Source: Candidatus Moranbacteria bacterium RIFCSPLOWO2_12_FULL_48_12 (lineage in GTDB: Bacteria; Patescibacteriota; Minisyncoccia; Moranbacterales; UBA1568). From it: a DNA stretch of 34,429 bases. Position 1 is the stretch's first letter. Each line of letters starts with the position of its first letter. Below, in pieces: positions 21,701-29,960 of the stretch. A program made the position numbers and the translations under genes. The notes under the pieces were generated by a model. It saw only the letters and a program-made list of their open reading frames with translations, was not told the DNA's origin and did no database searches. The stretch is from NCBI GenBank assembly GCA_001784735.1, contig MFSB01000033.1, positions 439 to 34,867 on the forward strand, in the 5' to 3' direction.

Positions 21701-21816
21701 GAAGGTACGGGCTTTCCTGCCAAAACCTGTTGGTCGATGCCAATGCCCTTGTGCCCCTCATCGCCAGCGGCTTTCCCGCCTTCGGCAATGGCTTTCAAAA
21801 AATCTTGTTCGCGCAT
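18751..21816 (-). CDS. Giant Ala-rich protein with duplicated domain and central membrane segment (1021 residues)
   Basis: Not recognised. Visible order: a charged start (1-30), an Ala/Pro-rich linker to 125, then a domain at 128-197 (FMDSIPRGATIELTSKNG, KAYYHRDPDSG, KVWKRLSDGW). It is repeated at 250-314 (FVESVPNGEVICLINKTTG, RAYYRSLNG, EAWERYQDTANW). A second linker is followed by helices (370-500), then a long Gly/Ala-rich hydrophobic stretch (507-548) that should enter the membrane. Residues 635-668 hold two tandem amphipathic units (IQEKIQGWFKKGGDWFK, IQEKIQSWFKGGFDWAK). An acidic Ser/Asp stretch (835-900) contains SSADAQLESGGAD and a second copy SSDAQAESSGAD. The end is helical. It starts 4 bases after the stop of the 1031-residue gene, so the two are translationally linked. 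Confidence 0.8.
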   Translation of the reverse strand: MREQDFLKAIAEGGKAAGDEGHKGIGIDQQVLAGKPVPSATLQPASPDVPPAAEPASAAADVDIKGIRGIRRRNQRQKPTVSKTAAPAAAAAEPNVLASQADLAAPGNNVDSKTPAAEKVRAGKERTAKAFMDSIPRGATIELTSKNGSKAYYHRDPDSGSKYNDFLVGKAWKRAEGDTVTIDTEKVWKRLSDGWKGKIVEEEAPVKKPIKADAQSAPVAAEPAVKAESIPGSQAEPAIASGAEKSEEERKKDFVESVPNGEVICLINKTTGARAYYRSLNGNFLKGQSLGKHKIWATEEAWERYQDTANWTLEGGGQRRDADAPASSQKEEAAPKGVASSTASQELGAPRGSEAAPAVPSQKASENAVVSKFKNLEDALEEARQRYAKADFEQTSILRNISKILRFDRTKYEDKGAKEEYDNAFRVLRDARLADIHQRKDSGELSEEKYRLEMGRVLMSSECEGRIKIFQARQQVKMESLAQSKIGWLVEGLPRLAHWYNKLPKGYRYGIGIALGLGAVASFGTGAAAAGPILIGLRRVLTGATTFAALDTALESLSDRRHEGKVEKGGDAAYAEFAGLEKSERTPEQIAEAKRAFLEGRMGGIHEQFKRRKVGMMARKTTALAAGIFMGSGYIQEKIQGWFKKGGDWFKIQEKIQSWFKGGFDWAKGVPSIEAHSGDSTWKLLGQYLSAKDSHFSGMNEAQRTYAIDALKDKLAEMSPDQLKAAGFESGDISKLGIGEHINFDKLVGDNVAEAMKGASGLSAEAMESITKNNAAILEWAKAHPGVKLTDALIDNNILHGGATDTLAGKVSPAWANEPGDDFNNADGYTVREVPADEDIDDIVSDLSSADAQLESGGADVPKEADSVSNSSSDAQAESSGADDASEDETVVANRDEGPVKNADIEYERDIRLGKTYDINAYKEYFAKNPEAFGAYKELAESYFGFISQGDMGAMKVLGEKAFENARSSDLDRFVKLAREAYGSKLGLPSPKEKVYNYVARMAMLGMEHPTGKHIPIPRFI

Positions 21817-21820
21817 ATCT

Positions 21821-24800
21821 TTATTTCAAAAACTTTTCAATACCATCCGCTATGACCTTGTCGACAAATGTTTTTTTCTCCCCCTCCGACCAAGCAAGTT
21901 TTTTCCCTACTGCTACGAAAGAATCCTCCAACCCCTTCGCTAAAGCATCAGTAATTTGCTGCCTGTACTTATCCTTTTGTCCCACCAATCCCGGAGCTTT
22001 TTCCTTCATCGCGCGAATGCCTGTGCCTATAGCGCCGAAAAGCGTGTAATAATAGCCACTTCCCTCCGCTTCCGTATAAAGTTCTCCGTATACTCGTTCT
22101 TTTGTAGTTCTTTCCTTCCCCGCTGGATAGAATTCATTTCTTCTTTTCACATAAACATCCCTGATTCCATCTTGAAATACGTTGGCTATCCTTGTCAGTT
22201 TTTCTCTCTCTTCATCTGAAACTGGCGGATATTTTTTCAACAAATCATCCACAAATGCTCCGCTGATGAACCCGGGAACATCTTGTCCGTTTCCACCCGC
22301 CTCTGTGGTAACAGCATCAAAAGCTTCTTTCGTTTTGGCCTTATCAATCCTCTTGAGCCATTTTTCTTTCTCTTTCACCAATGCGTTCACTATGCGAAGT
22401 TCTCGCCTGTTCTCCTCGCCCGCACCAACAGCTACTGGTTTTTCTGCTATCACCTGTGCCTGGGGTATTAATTCTTCGGGGATAATAATAGCCTTACTGG
22501 CCGTATCAATAGCCCGGGACACTTCGCCATATTCCTCGTCATCCATGTCCAGCTTGGCATTCCGGATCAGATCGTCGAGATGGCGCACGAAGTAGCCACA
22601 CTGCTTCTCTGATATTGCCCCTTTCGATTGGAGCTCCAGCGCATGCTTTTTCCTCGCTTCGACTATAATTTGTAGCATGTTTAGTTCTTGTCCCGCTCTC
22701 TTTTCTGGCTCTCTTTTTTGGGAAGCAGAAACCAGTTCCTGTTCAGGGGACCATCTATGCTGTTCTTGCAAGTACTTGAGTATGACGCCAACATTTTTTG
22801 GCTGTACTTTTCTCACCAACCCATCATAATTAACTCGCAACAGCTGTTCTGCATCGGATATCTCTACGACAGTAAATTCTTTGCCGTCCTTCCCTTTTCC
22901 AAAGGGTTTTCCTTTTTCCTTTTGTTTCAGCGCTGCCACGAGCACGGCAAACTGTGATTCATTGACAGCCATCTCAAGCGCCGGGTAGTACACATCCCAC
23001 ATCCCCTTCAGCCTCTTGTCCATGGCTGCACACGTTCTCACATCTTCTATATCCGTAAAGTCGAATTTCCTCAGATATTCTTCAAAAAAATCCTCCTGAG
23101 TGATTCTTTTGGCGGCCAAACCATCGCACGCATTCCTGAGTTGGTCAATAAAATATTCTTCAGCAATGCGTTTCACAAACAAAACGTTCACAACTTGCTC
23201 CTTCCAAAGTTCCAGAAGGCCCATCTTCATACCGCGAACCAACTGTACAATATCCGGAGACGCATCCTTTCTGTATAACCGAAAATCTTCAGGATATTTG
23301 ATTCTCCTAGTCCCACCAGCCCCTTTAAATTCAGTCATTGCCTTCAAAACAGCCAAATCATTGCATGTCAGTATTCGGATCTTTGTTTCATTCATCCATC
23401 TCTCTCGCCGAGACCCTGTTTCCGTCTCAGATAGCTCTTCGCCTTCCGGCTTTGCTTCTGGTTGTATCAACGGACGAGAACGCTCCCAATGAAAATTTGT
23501 TTTCAAGAAATTTTCAAACCATACGGCTTGCATCGATGTTACCGTTTTTTGATACCCCGCTCTCTTTCCGCTCTCTCTGTAGTTGTAAGTAATGGAATCT
23601 GGCGTAACACTTAAAATTTCAAGTTCTCCCCCAGCTGCGCCGACTACCCGCTGCCTTTTCCCTTCCTTCAAATTCTGAAAGAACAACGCAAACAATTCCT
23701 TCTCGGTGAGTTCCTTTCCTTCTGGTTTCCCTCCGCTCCCTTTCGCCTGCTGCGCCACTTCAATGGCCGCGAAGTGTTTATCCCAAAGTTCATAAAGCTT
23801 ATTCTGTAAAGCTTTGCACCGCTTTGGTTCTACCATATCATCTAATCCGTCAAACATGCTCTGGAATTTCTCGACATATGCCCTGAAAAAGCCTGATTTA
23901 TTCAATTTCTTGCCATACGTCTTATACGATTCCTGAAGAAAGCTGGCAAACTCTGATTCGATATTTGGTATCCCGAAAATAACCTTCACCACTTGCTCCT
24001 GCCACAGATTCATAAGACCTTTCAACTCAGCACTAAATGTACTCTTGATCTCCGTCGAGGCATCTTTTCCGAAGAGACTCCCGAATTCACGAGGGAAGTT
24101 GAAACTTCTCCTTTTCCCAGCGTCTTTGCCCACAAAAATTGTCAGCTTTTTCAAAGCATCCAGGTTATCAAGTTTTGGTATTAACGCCTTTGTCTCCTCT
24201 ATCCAAACTTTACTCTTTTCCTGCAGGTCTTCAATACTTAGTCGTTCCTCCTCTCCTCTTCTCGGTCGAGGCCGTCCGGCCGATTGTTTAGATTCCGCTG
24301 CTCTCAATTGTAGTTTTCTCGCCAGGTAGAGCTCCTCAAGGTTTATCTCTGCTGAAGCGAACAAATCAAACGCTTCATTGCGTGCATCATCGCCTTTCTT
24401 TCCTAGCTGATTATTGAAGTAATCGGCAAAAATGTTCAAATCAAAAAATCTGTACTTTTCGCCTTTCCCGGGACGCCTTAGGCTCTGTAATTCTTTAGTT
24501 TTCTTAGCGTCTGAAATTTTTGTCTTTAAATTTTCAAGTGTCTGATTAAAGACCGCCAAGAACGCTTGTTTTCGAGCATCCGAAGCTTCTCCGATTCCAT
24601 TATGTACATCTGTTCGAGCCGCCGCATCGCCACTCGCTGGCGCTTCGCCGACCACCTTTGGTTTTCTTGTACCACGCGATAGTTTGGCACCACTTGCTCC
24701 TGTTGCAGGTTTTCTTCCAACCCTCGGTTTTCCGCGCGCAGGTCTATTTTCCACAGCGACAACCGGAGTAGGTTTGTCAACCGACGCTTCAACAGCTCCG

Positions 24801-24916
24801 GGTGCAACCTCGGGGTCAACGGCATCTAGCCTCTTCCCATCTGTAGCTACAGCAGCCTGAACGGCCTTGTCTGCTCTCGCGGCAATTTTGAGCATTACCT
24901 CGTCCAATTTACTCAT
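21821..24916 (-). CDS. Giant repeat-containing helical protein (1031 residues)
   Basis: Not recognised; no signal peptide or membrane helix. Residues 1-110 are Ala/Pro/Lys-rich (RGKPRVGRKPATG). The rest is built from a helical module. Two long copies run at 226-484 (KALIPKLDNLDALKKL, FPREFGSLFG, LMNLWQEQVVKVIF, FFRAYVEKFQSMF, LYELWDKHFAAIEVA) and 500-728 (IRILTCNDLAVLKAM, YPEDFRLYRK, LLELWKEQVVNVLF, FFEEYLRKFDF, LKGMWDVYYPALEMA). Each ends in a small beta-like unit with I-T-Y-N-Y or L-R-V-N-Y and a WERSRPLI or WSPEQELV close. Shorter relatives lie at 116-205 and 838-930. Similar units occur in the next gene upstream. Such arrays usually act as scaffolds or binding surfaces; that is inference. 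Confidence 0.8.
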   Translation of the reverse strand: MSKLDEVMLKIAARADKAVQAAVATDGKRLDAVDPEVAPGAVEASVDKPTPVVAVENRPARGKPRVGRKPATGASGAKLSRGTRKPKVVGEAPASGDAAARTDVHNGIGEASDARKQAFLAVFNQTLENLKTKISDAKKTKELQSLRRPGKGEKYRFFDLNIFADYFNNQLGKKGDDARNEAFDLFASAEINLEELYLARKLQLRAAESKQSAGRPRPRRGEEERLSIEDLQEKSKVWIEETKALIPKLDNLDALKKLTIFVGKDAGKRRSFNFPREFGSLFGKDASTEIKSTFSAELKGLMNLWQEQVVKVIFGIPNIESEFASFLQESYKTYGKKLNKSGFFRAYVEKFQSMFDGLDDMVEPKRCKALQNKLYELWDKHFAAIEVAQQAKGSGGKPEGKELTEKELFALFFQNLKEGKRQRVVGAAGGELEILSVTPDSITYNYRESGKRAGYQKTVTSMQAVWFENFLKTNFHWERSRPLIQPEAKPEGEELSETETGSRRERWMNETKIRILTCNDLAVLKAMTEFKGAGGTRRIKYPEDFRLYRKDASPDIVQLVRGMKMGLLELWKEQVVNVLFVKRIAEEYFIDQLRNACDGLAAKRITQEDFFEEYLRKFDFTDIEDVRTCAAMDKRLKGMWDVYYPALEMAVNESQFAVLVAALKQKEKGKPFGKGKDGKEFTVVEISDAEQLLRVNYDGLVRKVQPKNVGVILKYLQEQHRWSPEQELVSASQKREPEKRAGQELNMLQIIVEARKKHALELQSKGAISEKQCGYFVRHLDDLIRNAKLDMDDEEYGEVSRAIDTASKAIIIPEELIPQAQVIAEKPVAVGAGEENRRELRIVNALVKEKEKWLKRIDKAKTKEAFDAVTTEAGGNGQDVPGFISGAFVDDLLKKYPPVSDEEREKLTRIANVFQDGIRDVYVKRRNEFYPAGKERTTKERVYGELYTEAEGSGYYYTLFGAIGTGIRAMKEKAPGLVGQKDKYRQQITDALAKGLEDSFVAVGKKLAWSEGEKKTFVDKVIADGIEKFLK

Positions 24917-24957
24917 ATGAAAAGGTTAATAAACTTTTTCTCTCTACGTAATCCTCA

Positions 24958-27843
24958 TTATACACTCTTATCTTTTCTTTCCATATACCTTGCCATCCGC
25001 TGAATCATCATATCAGTAAGCATCGCCGTTCCTTTTTTCCGAATGATAGCAACCATATCTTCAGTTGATCCCCATGCCTTACTGATTCTCACAATATCCT
25101 TACCAATCGTCGCCAAAAGAGGATCAATTTTCTTTTCTATCCGCTCTTTATCTTCAGGTTCTTCACTTTCCTGAATTTCCTCCAATGTTTTTATTCCTGT
25201 TTCGCTCAGATAGCTATCGACGTCACTTAAACCCCCCTCAATATATCTTTGCAACTCACCAACAATCCGCTGCTGTTCGCTCAGCGGTACGACCGATTCG
25301 AATGTTTCCTCTTCTTTTTTTCCCTCCGGTTTGCGATCTCTAGCTCGACCACCAAGCGCTTCTTGCTGCCGATTCCACACATCTCCTAAATCATTATTTA
25401 TTTCTTTCAAAAAAGCTACGGCAAGTAACTGACTCCGGCCATGGATTTTTTCTGCCAATTCTTTCAGCTGCACATCTGTCTCTTTCAGAAATTCGCGCAC
25501 AAAATACACTCCCTTGCCTCTGCTCGCGCTATCATACCGCTTTTCTTTCTTCCCAATCCTACCCAAAGTTTGAGGCGATTCCGCTTTTTCTATCCGAAGA
25601 AGTATGCGTTGCTTGAGTTCCTGTACCTTTTTCTTGAAAGCATCCAAAACCTCTGGAGAGGAATCTGCCTCTGTCGTTCCTTCAAATCTTGGCTTGTCAG
25701 CACGGGTTCTTTTTTTCAATACCCGCGCCTGCGCTTCCCACGATCCCAATAACTTTGTATTGATGTCCTTCAAATGCGCTGCTGCCAATGCTGCCTCAGT
25801 TGGTTTCTCCATTAATTGATCTGTCACTTCTCGCAAATCAGTATCTGTTTCTTTCACAAACTCCCGTACGGTGTATTCCCTGCCACTCTTGGCATCTTTT
25901 CTCGTTTCTGGAATACCAATGTTTTCAAGCTTCTGGAAGGTATCAGCTTCTTTTATACGATCGGCTAGCTCTGCCGTCCTCTTTTCTACTCTCATTTTAA
26001 ATTCCGAAAGTGTAACATCACTTTCCTCTGAATTACCCACTCTCAGATCAAGATACATCCGCGTGAGCCTCCCCTTGCATCTTCGTAAGAGTTCTATCTT
26101 TCTCAGATCTCCCCTGCCACCCCTTGCTCTTTCTTCAGTAAACGCATCAAAATACCCCTTGGCTTGTGTGACCTGGCTATCGACTTCTGCCAACTGACGA
26201 TCTCTTTCGGCATCATCCTTGATTTTTCCCATCACTCCCCGCAATCCGCTCTGCAAAGTTTCAATCTCTCCCCACAAAATCGACGGCGAAGCTTCCTGGA
26301 GTATTTTTTGTACACTCTCCTCTTTATCCAACCCTCCTCGGTGAACCTTCTTTGCCAATTTCCCTTTTCTTTTGTTGTGACCATTCTCGTACTCATTCTC
26401 TTCCGTGAACATCCGCTCCTCAAGCTCGCTCAACTCGGCAAGAACTTTTTCTGTTTCTTCCGGCGATGACTGGTCATTGATTGATTTGAGTAATACCGTA
26501 ATTCTTTTCCCAAACCCTTCGATTGCCGCTTCATCCCCGACAAAGGCGACCCCTCTCCCCGCCAATGCACGATCGGCCTTGTCCTTCAAACGCCTCTTTA
26601 TTTCATTCAGCCTTTCTATCGTAGTCTGCTGAAAGTAGATTTTCCGATACATGCGCTCTAGCTTCTCCAATTTCTTGCTGTCGAGTTTTTTTGTTTCTTG
26701 GTAATCTTTTGATGCTTCCAATTCTTCTTGTTTTAAGCGCAAGAAATCATCTGGTATCACCTCGTGCAACGATAAGGTACCGCCTGGCACCTTAATGAGC
26801 GTATCTGTTGGTGCTTCTACTGATGTTTCTCCTGGTACTTTCGTCAAGGCACGGATCTCAGCCAGTAAGTGCATTTTTCGGCGGCCACTCTCCAAAAAAC
26901 GCCCATCCAAGACATTCCATTCCTTCCCGATTGCCTCAATTTTCACTTTCACTGATTGCAAGGCTGCTAATGAGGCTAGCCCCTGACTCCTCAAATCTAA
27001 ATCTTTAACTTCGCCTCGCAAGCTCTGGCCGTAATTTTCTTCAATCGCTTCCTTCCATGCGTCCATCATCTTACCGCTTGCTTCGTACTCTTGGCCAAAA
27101 GCATCATCTATTTTCGACATCTCCTTCTCGTAGGCCTTATACAGCAGCGGGCGTTCTTCTTGTAGCGAGTCGATCTTCACCATTCCCTTCACGCCGATGG
27201 CAACATCGAAATTCTTGAGCGGCTTCCTCTGTTCTTTCTTGTCATATTTGATCACTCCATCAGCATTGTATTCCGTAAAAGGTACTTCCGCTTCGCCATC
27301 CTTCAAAGACACCCCTTCGACTTTGATTTTCTCGCCTGTATGAAGATTCTTAAAAATATCGCCCGTGAGCCGATACACTGTTTTTTTCGGTGGCTGCACT
27401 GGATCTGGAAGAGTCTTGGCAGAGACATTCTTCTCTCTTTGTTGAGGGACGCCACTATCACCACTCATGAGTGGCACTGGTTGCGTAGCAACTGCACCTG
27501 CCTGCACTTCCGCTACTATTTCAGATGTACTCGCATCATCCGGTTTGGCTGATTTCGAAGCAGCTCTTTTCCGTGGTTTCCTTTCCTTTTTATCCGGCTT
27601 AATTGTATCCGAAGCGGTTTTACTTTGCGGTGTTTCTGACTCACCCACTTCACTCCCCGGTAAAGCTTTTCTCTCTCCATTTATCGGGCGTGCCGGTTCT
27701 TTTGATGGAGTGTCCAGTGCCACTGGTTTGTCCCCAAGACCATCAATATAAGTTATTTCGGGCACCCCTGAACCGCCGGAAGCTTTTACTGCTTCGGCTT
27801 TACTTTGAAAAATTCTTCCCAAAAACTTTTCTGCCCCGAACAT
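24958..27843 (-). CDS. Giant repeat-containing coiled-coil protein (961 residues)
   Basis: Not recognised; no signal peptide or membrane helix. Residues 1-150 are Pro/Lys/Ser-rich and disordered. Residues 153-225 are a beta-rich segment (YRLTGDIFKNLHTGEKIKVEGVSL by parts). From 230 to 600 there are long charged helices. Two clear repeats follow at 615-707 (FKMRVEKRTAELADRIKEAD, REYTVREFVKETDTDLREV, HLKDINTKLLGSWEAQ) and 736-828 (FKKKVQELKQRILLRIEKAE, VYFVREFLKETDVQLKEL, FLKEINNDLGDVWNRQ). The C-terminus 855-961 is helical and basic. The module pattern (I-x-x-A, E-F, W-x-x-Q) matches that of the 1031-residue protein by eye. It is the first gene of the minus-strand series; no good promoter or ribosome binding site was found before it. 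Confidence 0.8.
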   Translation of the reverse strand: MFGAEKFLGRIFQSKAEAVKASGGSGVPEITYIDGLGDKPVALDTPSKEPARPINGERKALPGSEVGESETPQSKTASDTIKPDKKERKPRKRAASKSAKPDDASTSEIVAEVQAGAVATQPVPLMSGDSGVPQQREKNVSAKTLPDPVQPPKKTVYRLTGDIFKNLHTGEKIKVEGVSLKDGEAEVPFTEYNADGVIKYDKKEQRKPLKNFDVAIGVKGMVKIDSLQEERPLLYKAYEKEMSKIDDAFGQEYEASGKMMDAWKEAIEENYGQSLRGEVKDLDLRSQGLASLAALQSVKVKIEAIGKEWNVLDGRFLESGRRKMHLLAEIRALTKVPGETSVEAPTDTLIKVPGGTLSLHEVIPDDFLRLKQEELEASKDYQETKKLDSKKLEKLERMYRKIYFQQTTIERLNEIKRRLKDKADRALAGRGVAFVGDEAAIEGFGKRITVLLKSINDQSSPEETEKVLAELSELEERMFTEENEYENGHNKRKGKLAKKVHRGGLDKEESVQKILQEASPSILWGEIETLQSGLRGVMGKIKDDAERDRQLAEVDSQVTQAKGYFDAFTEERARGGRGDLRKIELLRRCKGRLTRMYLDLRVGNSEESDVTLSEFKMRVEKRTAELADRIKEADTFQKLENIGIPETRKDAKSGREYTVREFVKETDTDLREVTDQLMEKPTEAALAAAHLKDINTKLLGSWEAQARVLKKRTRADKPRFEGTTEADSSPEVLDAFKKKVQELKQRILLRIEKAESPQTLGRIGKKEKRYDSASRGKGVYFVREFLKETDVQLKELAEKIHGRSQLLAVAFLKEINNDLGDVWNRQQEALGGRARDRKPEGKKEEETFESVVPLSEQQRIVGELQRYIEGGLSDVDSYLSETGIKTLEEIQESEEPEDKERIEKKIDPLLATIGKDIVRISKAWGSTEDMVAIIRKKGTAMLTDMMIQRMARYMERKDKSV

Positions 27844-27865
27844 TCAGTTTTTCTTTTTTGCTTAT

Positions 27866-28087
27866 TACCAAACGAAGTGAGCGCAGTGAAAGTTCACTTT
27901 CACTGCCGACCGCGTGCTGCCAAAGCTCCAGCGGTGGCGCAGCGTAGTGCCAGCCCGCTTCGCCCGCCTAGCCGTCGAGGCTGGCCGGAGCTACAGCGAG
28001 GCGAAGTAACATCGGATCCAACCCAGAGCTTGCCACGGGCGTTCGCGAACGACGTGGCTTGCTCTGGGGTAGTAAATATCCGTTATT
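27866..28087. repeat. Dispersed palindromic repeats, copy C, between divergent genes
   Basis: Begins TTACCAAACGAAGTGAGCGCAG and ends ATATCCGTTATTT, like copies A and B, with much GC-rich palindromic sequence between. At 27962-27985 is GCCCGCCTAGCC...CGAGGCTGGC, shared with rpmE. At 28022-28068 is a hairpin with arms CCCAGAGCTTGCCAC and GTGGCTTGCTCTGGG. No credible gene is seen, although one frame stays open through it. Confidence 0.75.
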
Positions 28088-28089
28088 TC

Positions 28090-28098
28090 TGCTATAAT
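28090..28098 (+). promoter_or_regulatory. Promoter of the first glycosyltransferase, extended -10
   Basis: TGC-TATAAT, perfect -10, no -35 box; 33 bases before the ATG at 28132. Confidence 0.65.
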
Positions 28099-28131
28099 TC
28101 TACCATAAAAAACAAAAAATCAAAAACGTTT

Positions 28132-29763
28132 ATGAGCGAACGTTTCGCTTTCCGTCCCCACCATATTGCTACATGGATCGCTCTTGCGGTCATCCTCATT
28201 CTCGCCTTTACGGTGAGAATCTATCACATCGAAACCATCCCCGCCGGGCTCTACCCCGACGAAGCTGCCAACGGCGTCGATGCCATTCACGCTCTCGAAA
28301 CCAAAAACTTTCAGCTTTTCTATCCGGCCAATTTCGGCCGCGAAGGGCTCTTCATCAATCTACAGGCGTTCTCAATCGCCATTTTCGGCAACACCATCCT
28401 CGGACTCAAACTCTGGTCTATTCTTTTCGGGACTTTGTCCGTTCTCGGCATCTATCTCCTCGGGAGAGAGCTTTTTCACCGGCGCATCATCGGCATCCTC
28501 GCCGCGTTCATGCTGGCCACCTCCTATTGGGCGATCAACTTCTCTCGCATCGGCTTCCGCGCCATCATGACCACCTTCGTCCTCACTTTCTCTTTCTACT
28601 TCTTCTTCCGCGGACTGCGCACGCGGAAACTCCGTGACTTCCTCCTCTCCGGACTCCTCTTCGGGCTCGGGCTGCATACCTATATCGCTTTTCGCGTCGC
28701 TCCCCTCATCCTCATCATCCTCCTCCCGGCGTTCCTCCTCTCCTACGAGAATTTTCTCCGCCGTTTCTGGAAACAGGGAGCGCTTTTTTTGCTGGCAGCC
28801 TTCATCGCCGCCGCGCCGATGCTCTATCATTTCTTCATTTCCCATCCCGAAGATTTCGTTTCGCGCGCCTCTCACATTTCCGTCTTCTCAGCGGAAGCCA
28901 ACCATGGAGACCTCCTCGGCACGCTCCTCAAAACACTTTCTCTGTCGCTCATAAAATACAATTTCTTCGGCGATCAGAATTGGCGCCACAATTACCCGCC
29001 CTATCCGGTTCTTGATCCTTTCGTCGGCACCTTCTTCCTGGCCGGTTTCCTCTTCGTCATCTGGCGGACGATCATCCTCCTCGGCCGGCGCATCCGCGAG
29101 GGCGATCGGGACACGCGTCTGGTTACCTATTTCTTCCTCCTCGGATCATTCTTCGTCATGCTCATGCCGGAGTTTCTCACCAACGAAGGCTTGCCGCACG
29201 CGCTCCGCTCCATCGGCACCCAGACGCCGGTCTTTCTCATGGCCGCGCTGGCTGCCTCTTGGATAGCCCGCAAGGCGCTCTCCGCGCAGACCGGTGCCCG
29301 CATCGCTCTCTTCTCGCTCCTCGTTGTCGCCCTGGGAGCAAGCGCTCTTTTCAACCTCACGAAGTATTTTGTTTTCTTCGCCCACAATGAGTCTGCCGCC
29401 GCCTCTTTCAACGAAAGCTATACCAATATGGTGCGCTATCTCATCTCCCTGCCGGAAGAAACCCACAAATATGTGCTCGCTGATGAAAAGGGCAACAGCG
29501 ACCGCTTCCGCCTGCCCGTTTTCGCCCATCCGGTCTATTTTCTCACCTACCGCCAAGTGGCCAACCTCGAAATCGTAGAGCCCGAAACGGTCCTCAGGCG
29601 GCCGGGAATATTTCTCATGCTCAATTACAAAGATGTGCTTGCCCAGCGGATCCAAAAATTTTATCCGGATGCCTCTATCAAACACATCGATATGAATGAG
29701 CCGGAGCGCGCCGGGGGAGACTTCAATGTCATCGTTCTGCCTTCAGCAGAAAATAAAAAATAA
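28132..29763 (+). CDS. GT39/ArnT-like polytopic glycosyltransferase
   Basis: 543 residues. A GT-C fold enzyme of the protein O-mannosyltransferase/ArnT superfamily (COG1807): it takes a sugar from a polyprenyl-phosphate donor and adds it to a lipid or protein on the outer membrane face. After the first helix (13-30) comes the exported loop with the acidic pair D43-E44 (GLYPDEAANGVDAI), the expected catalytic position, then LFYPANFGREGLFINLQA. About ten further helices follow to residue 430, and a soluble exported C-terminal domain (440-543, MVRYLISLPEETHKYVLADE). The frame stays open upstream to 27805, but that part reads through the palindromic repeats, so ATG 28132 behind the TATAAT is used. 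No glycan cluster is present to name the acceptor. Confidence 0.88.
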   Translation: MSERFAFRPHHIATWIALAVILILAFTVRIYHIETIPAGLYPDEAANGVDAIHALETKNFQLFYPANFGREGLFINLQAFSIAIFGNTILGLKLWSILFGTLSVLGIYLLGRELFHRRIIGILAAFMLATSYWAINFSRIGFRAIMTTFVLTFSFYFFFRGLRTRKLRDFLLSGLLFGLGLHTYIAFRVAPLILIILLPAFLLSYENFLRRFWKQGALFLLAAFIAAAPMLYHFFISHPEDFVSRASHISVFSAEANHGDLLGTLLKTLSLSLIKYNFFGDQNWRHNYPPYPVLDPFVGTFFLAGFLFVIWRTIILLGRRIREGDRDTRLVTYFFLLGSFFVMLMPEFLTNEGLPHALRSIGTQTPVFLMAALAASWIARKALSAQTGARIALFSLLVVALGASALFNLTKYFVFFAHNESAAASFNESYTNMVRYLISLPEETHKYVLADEKGNSDRFRLPVFAHPVYFLTYRQVANLEIVEPETVLRRPGIFLMLNYKDVLAQRIQKFYPDASIKHIDMNEPERAGGDFNVIVLPSAENKK

Positions 29764-29960
29764 AGTATCCCCGGCCAGCTCTGCTTACTAAATTACATTT
29801 CAAAAAAACACACAATTAGCAGATGCGAAAAAAGATGCCATATCATCAAGTTTGAGCTAGCAGGGCAGGCAAAATGAAAAACCACCCGTCTCGCCGGAGG
29901 CTTCGCCGAGGCGGGCAAAGAAAAGTTCAAAATGGGTAAAATCTAAAGATCATTTTCACG
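29764..29960. other. Intergenic spacer between the two glycosyltransferase genes
   Basis: About 200 bases without a gene. It has an AT-rich first half and a palindrome at 29885-29915 (CCCGTCTCGCC and GCCGAGGCGGG) of the same CCTCGGCG family seen at 6440-6470 and 27960. No clear terminator follows the first gene. Confidence 0.55.

Noticed and set aside
27805..28131. A 109-residue N-terminal extension of the first glycosyltransferase
   Set aside because: It is translated from palindromic repeats, is not hydrophobic, and lies upstream of the TATAAT box; the family-like N-terminus starts at 28132.
28372..28875. Long minus-strand frame rich in Glu and Asp inside the first glycosyltransferase
   Set aside because: It is a mirror frame of a CTC/TTC-rich membrane gene; its biased composition is a by-product. 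The same holds for 30352-31170.
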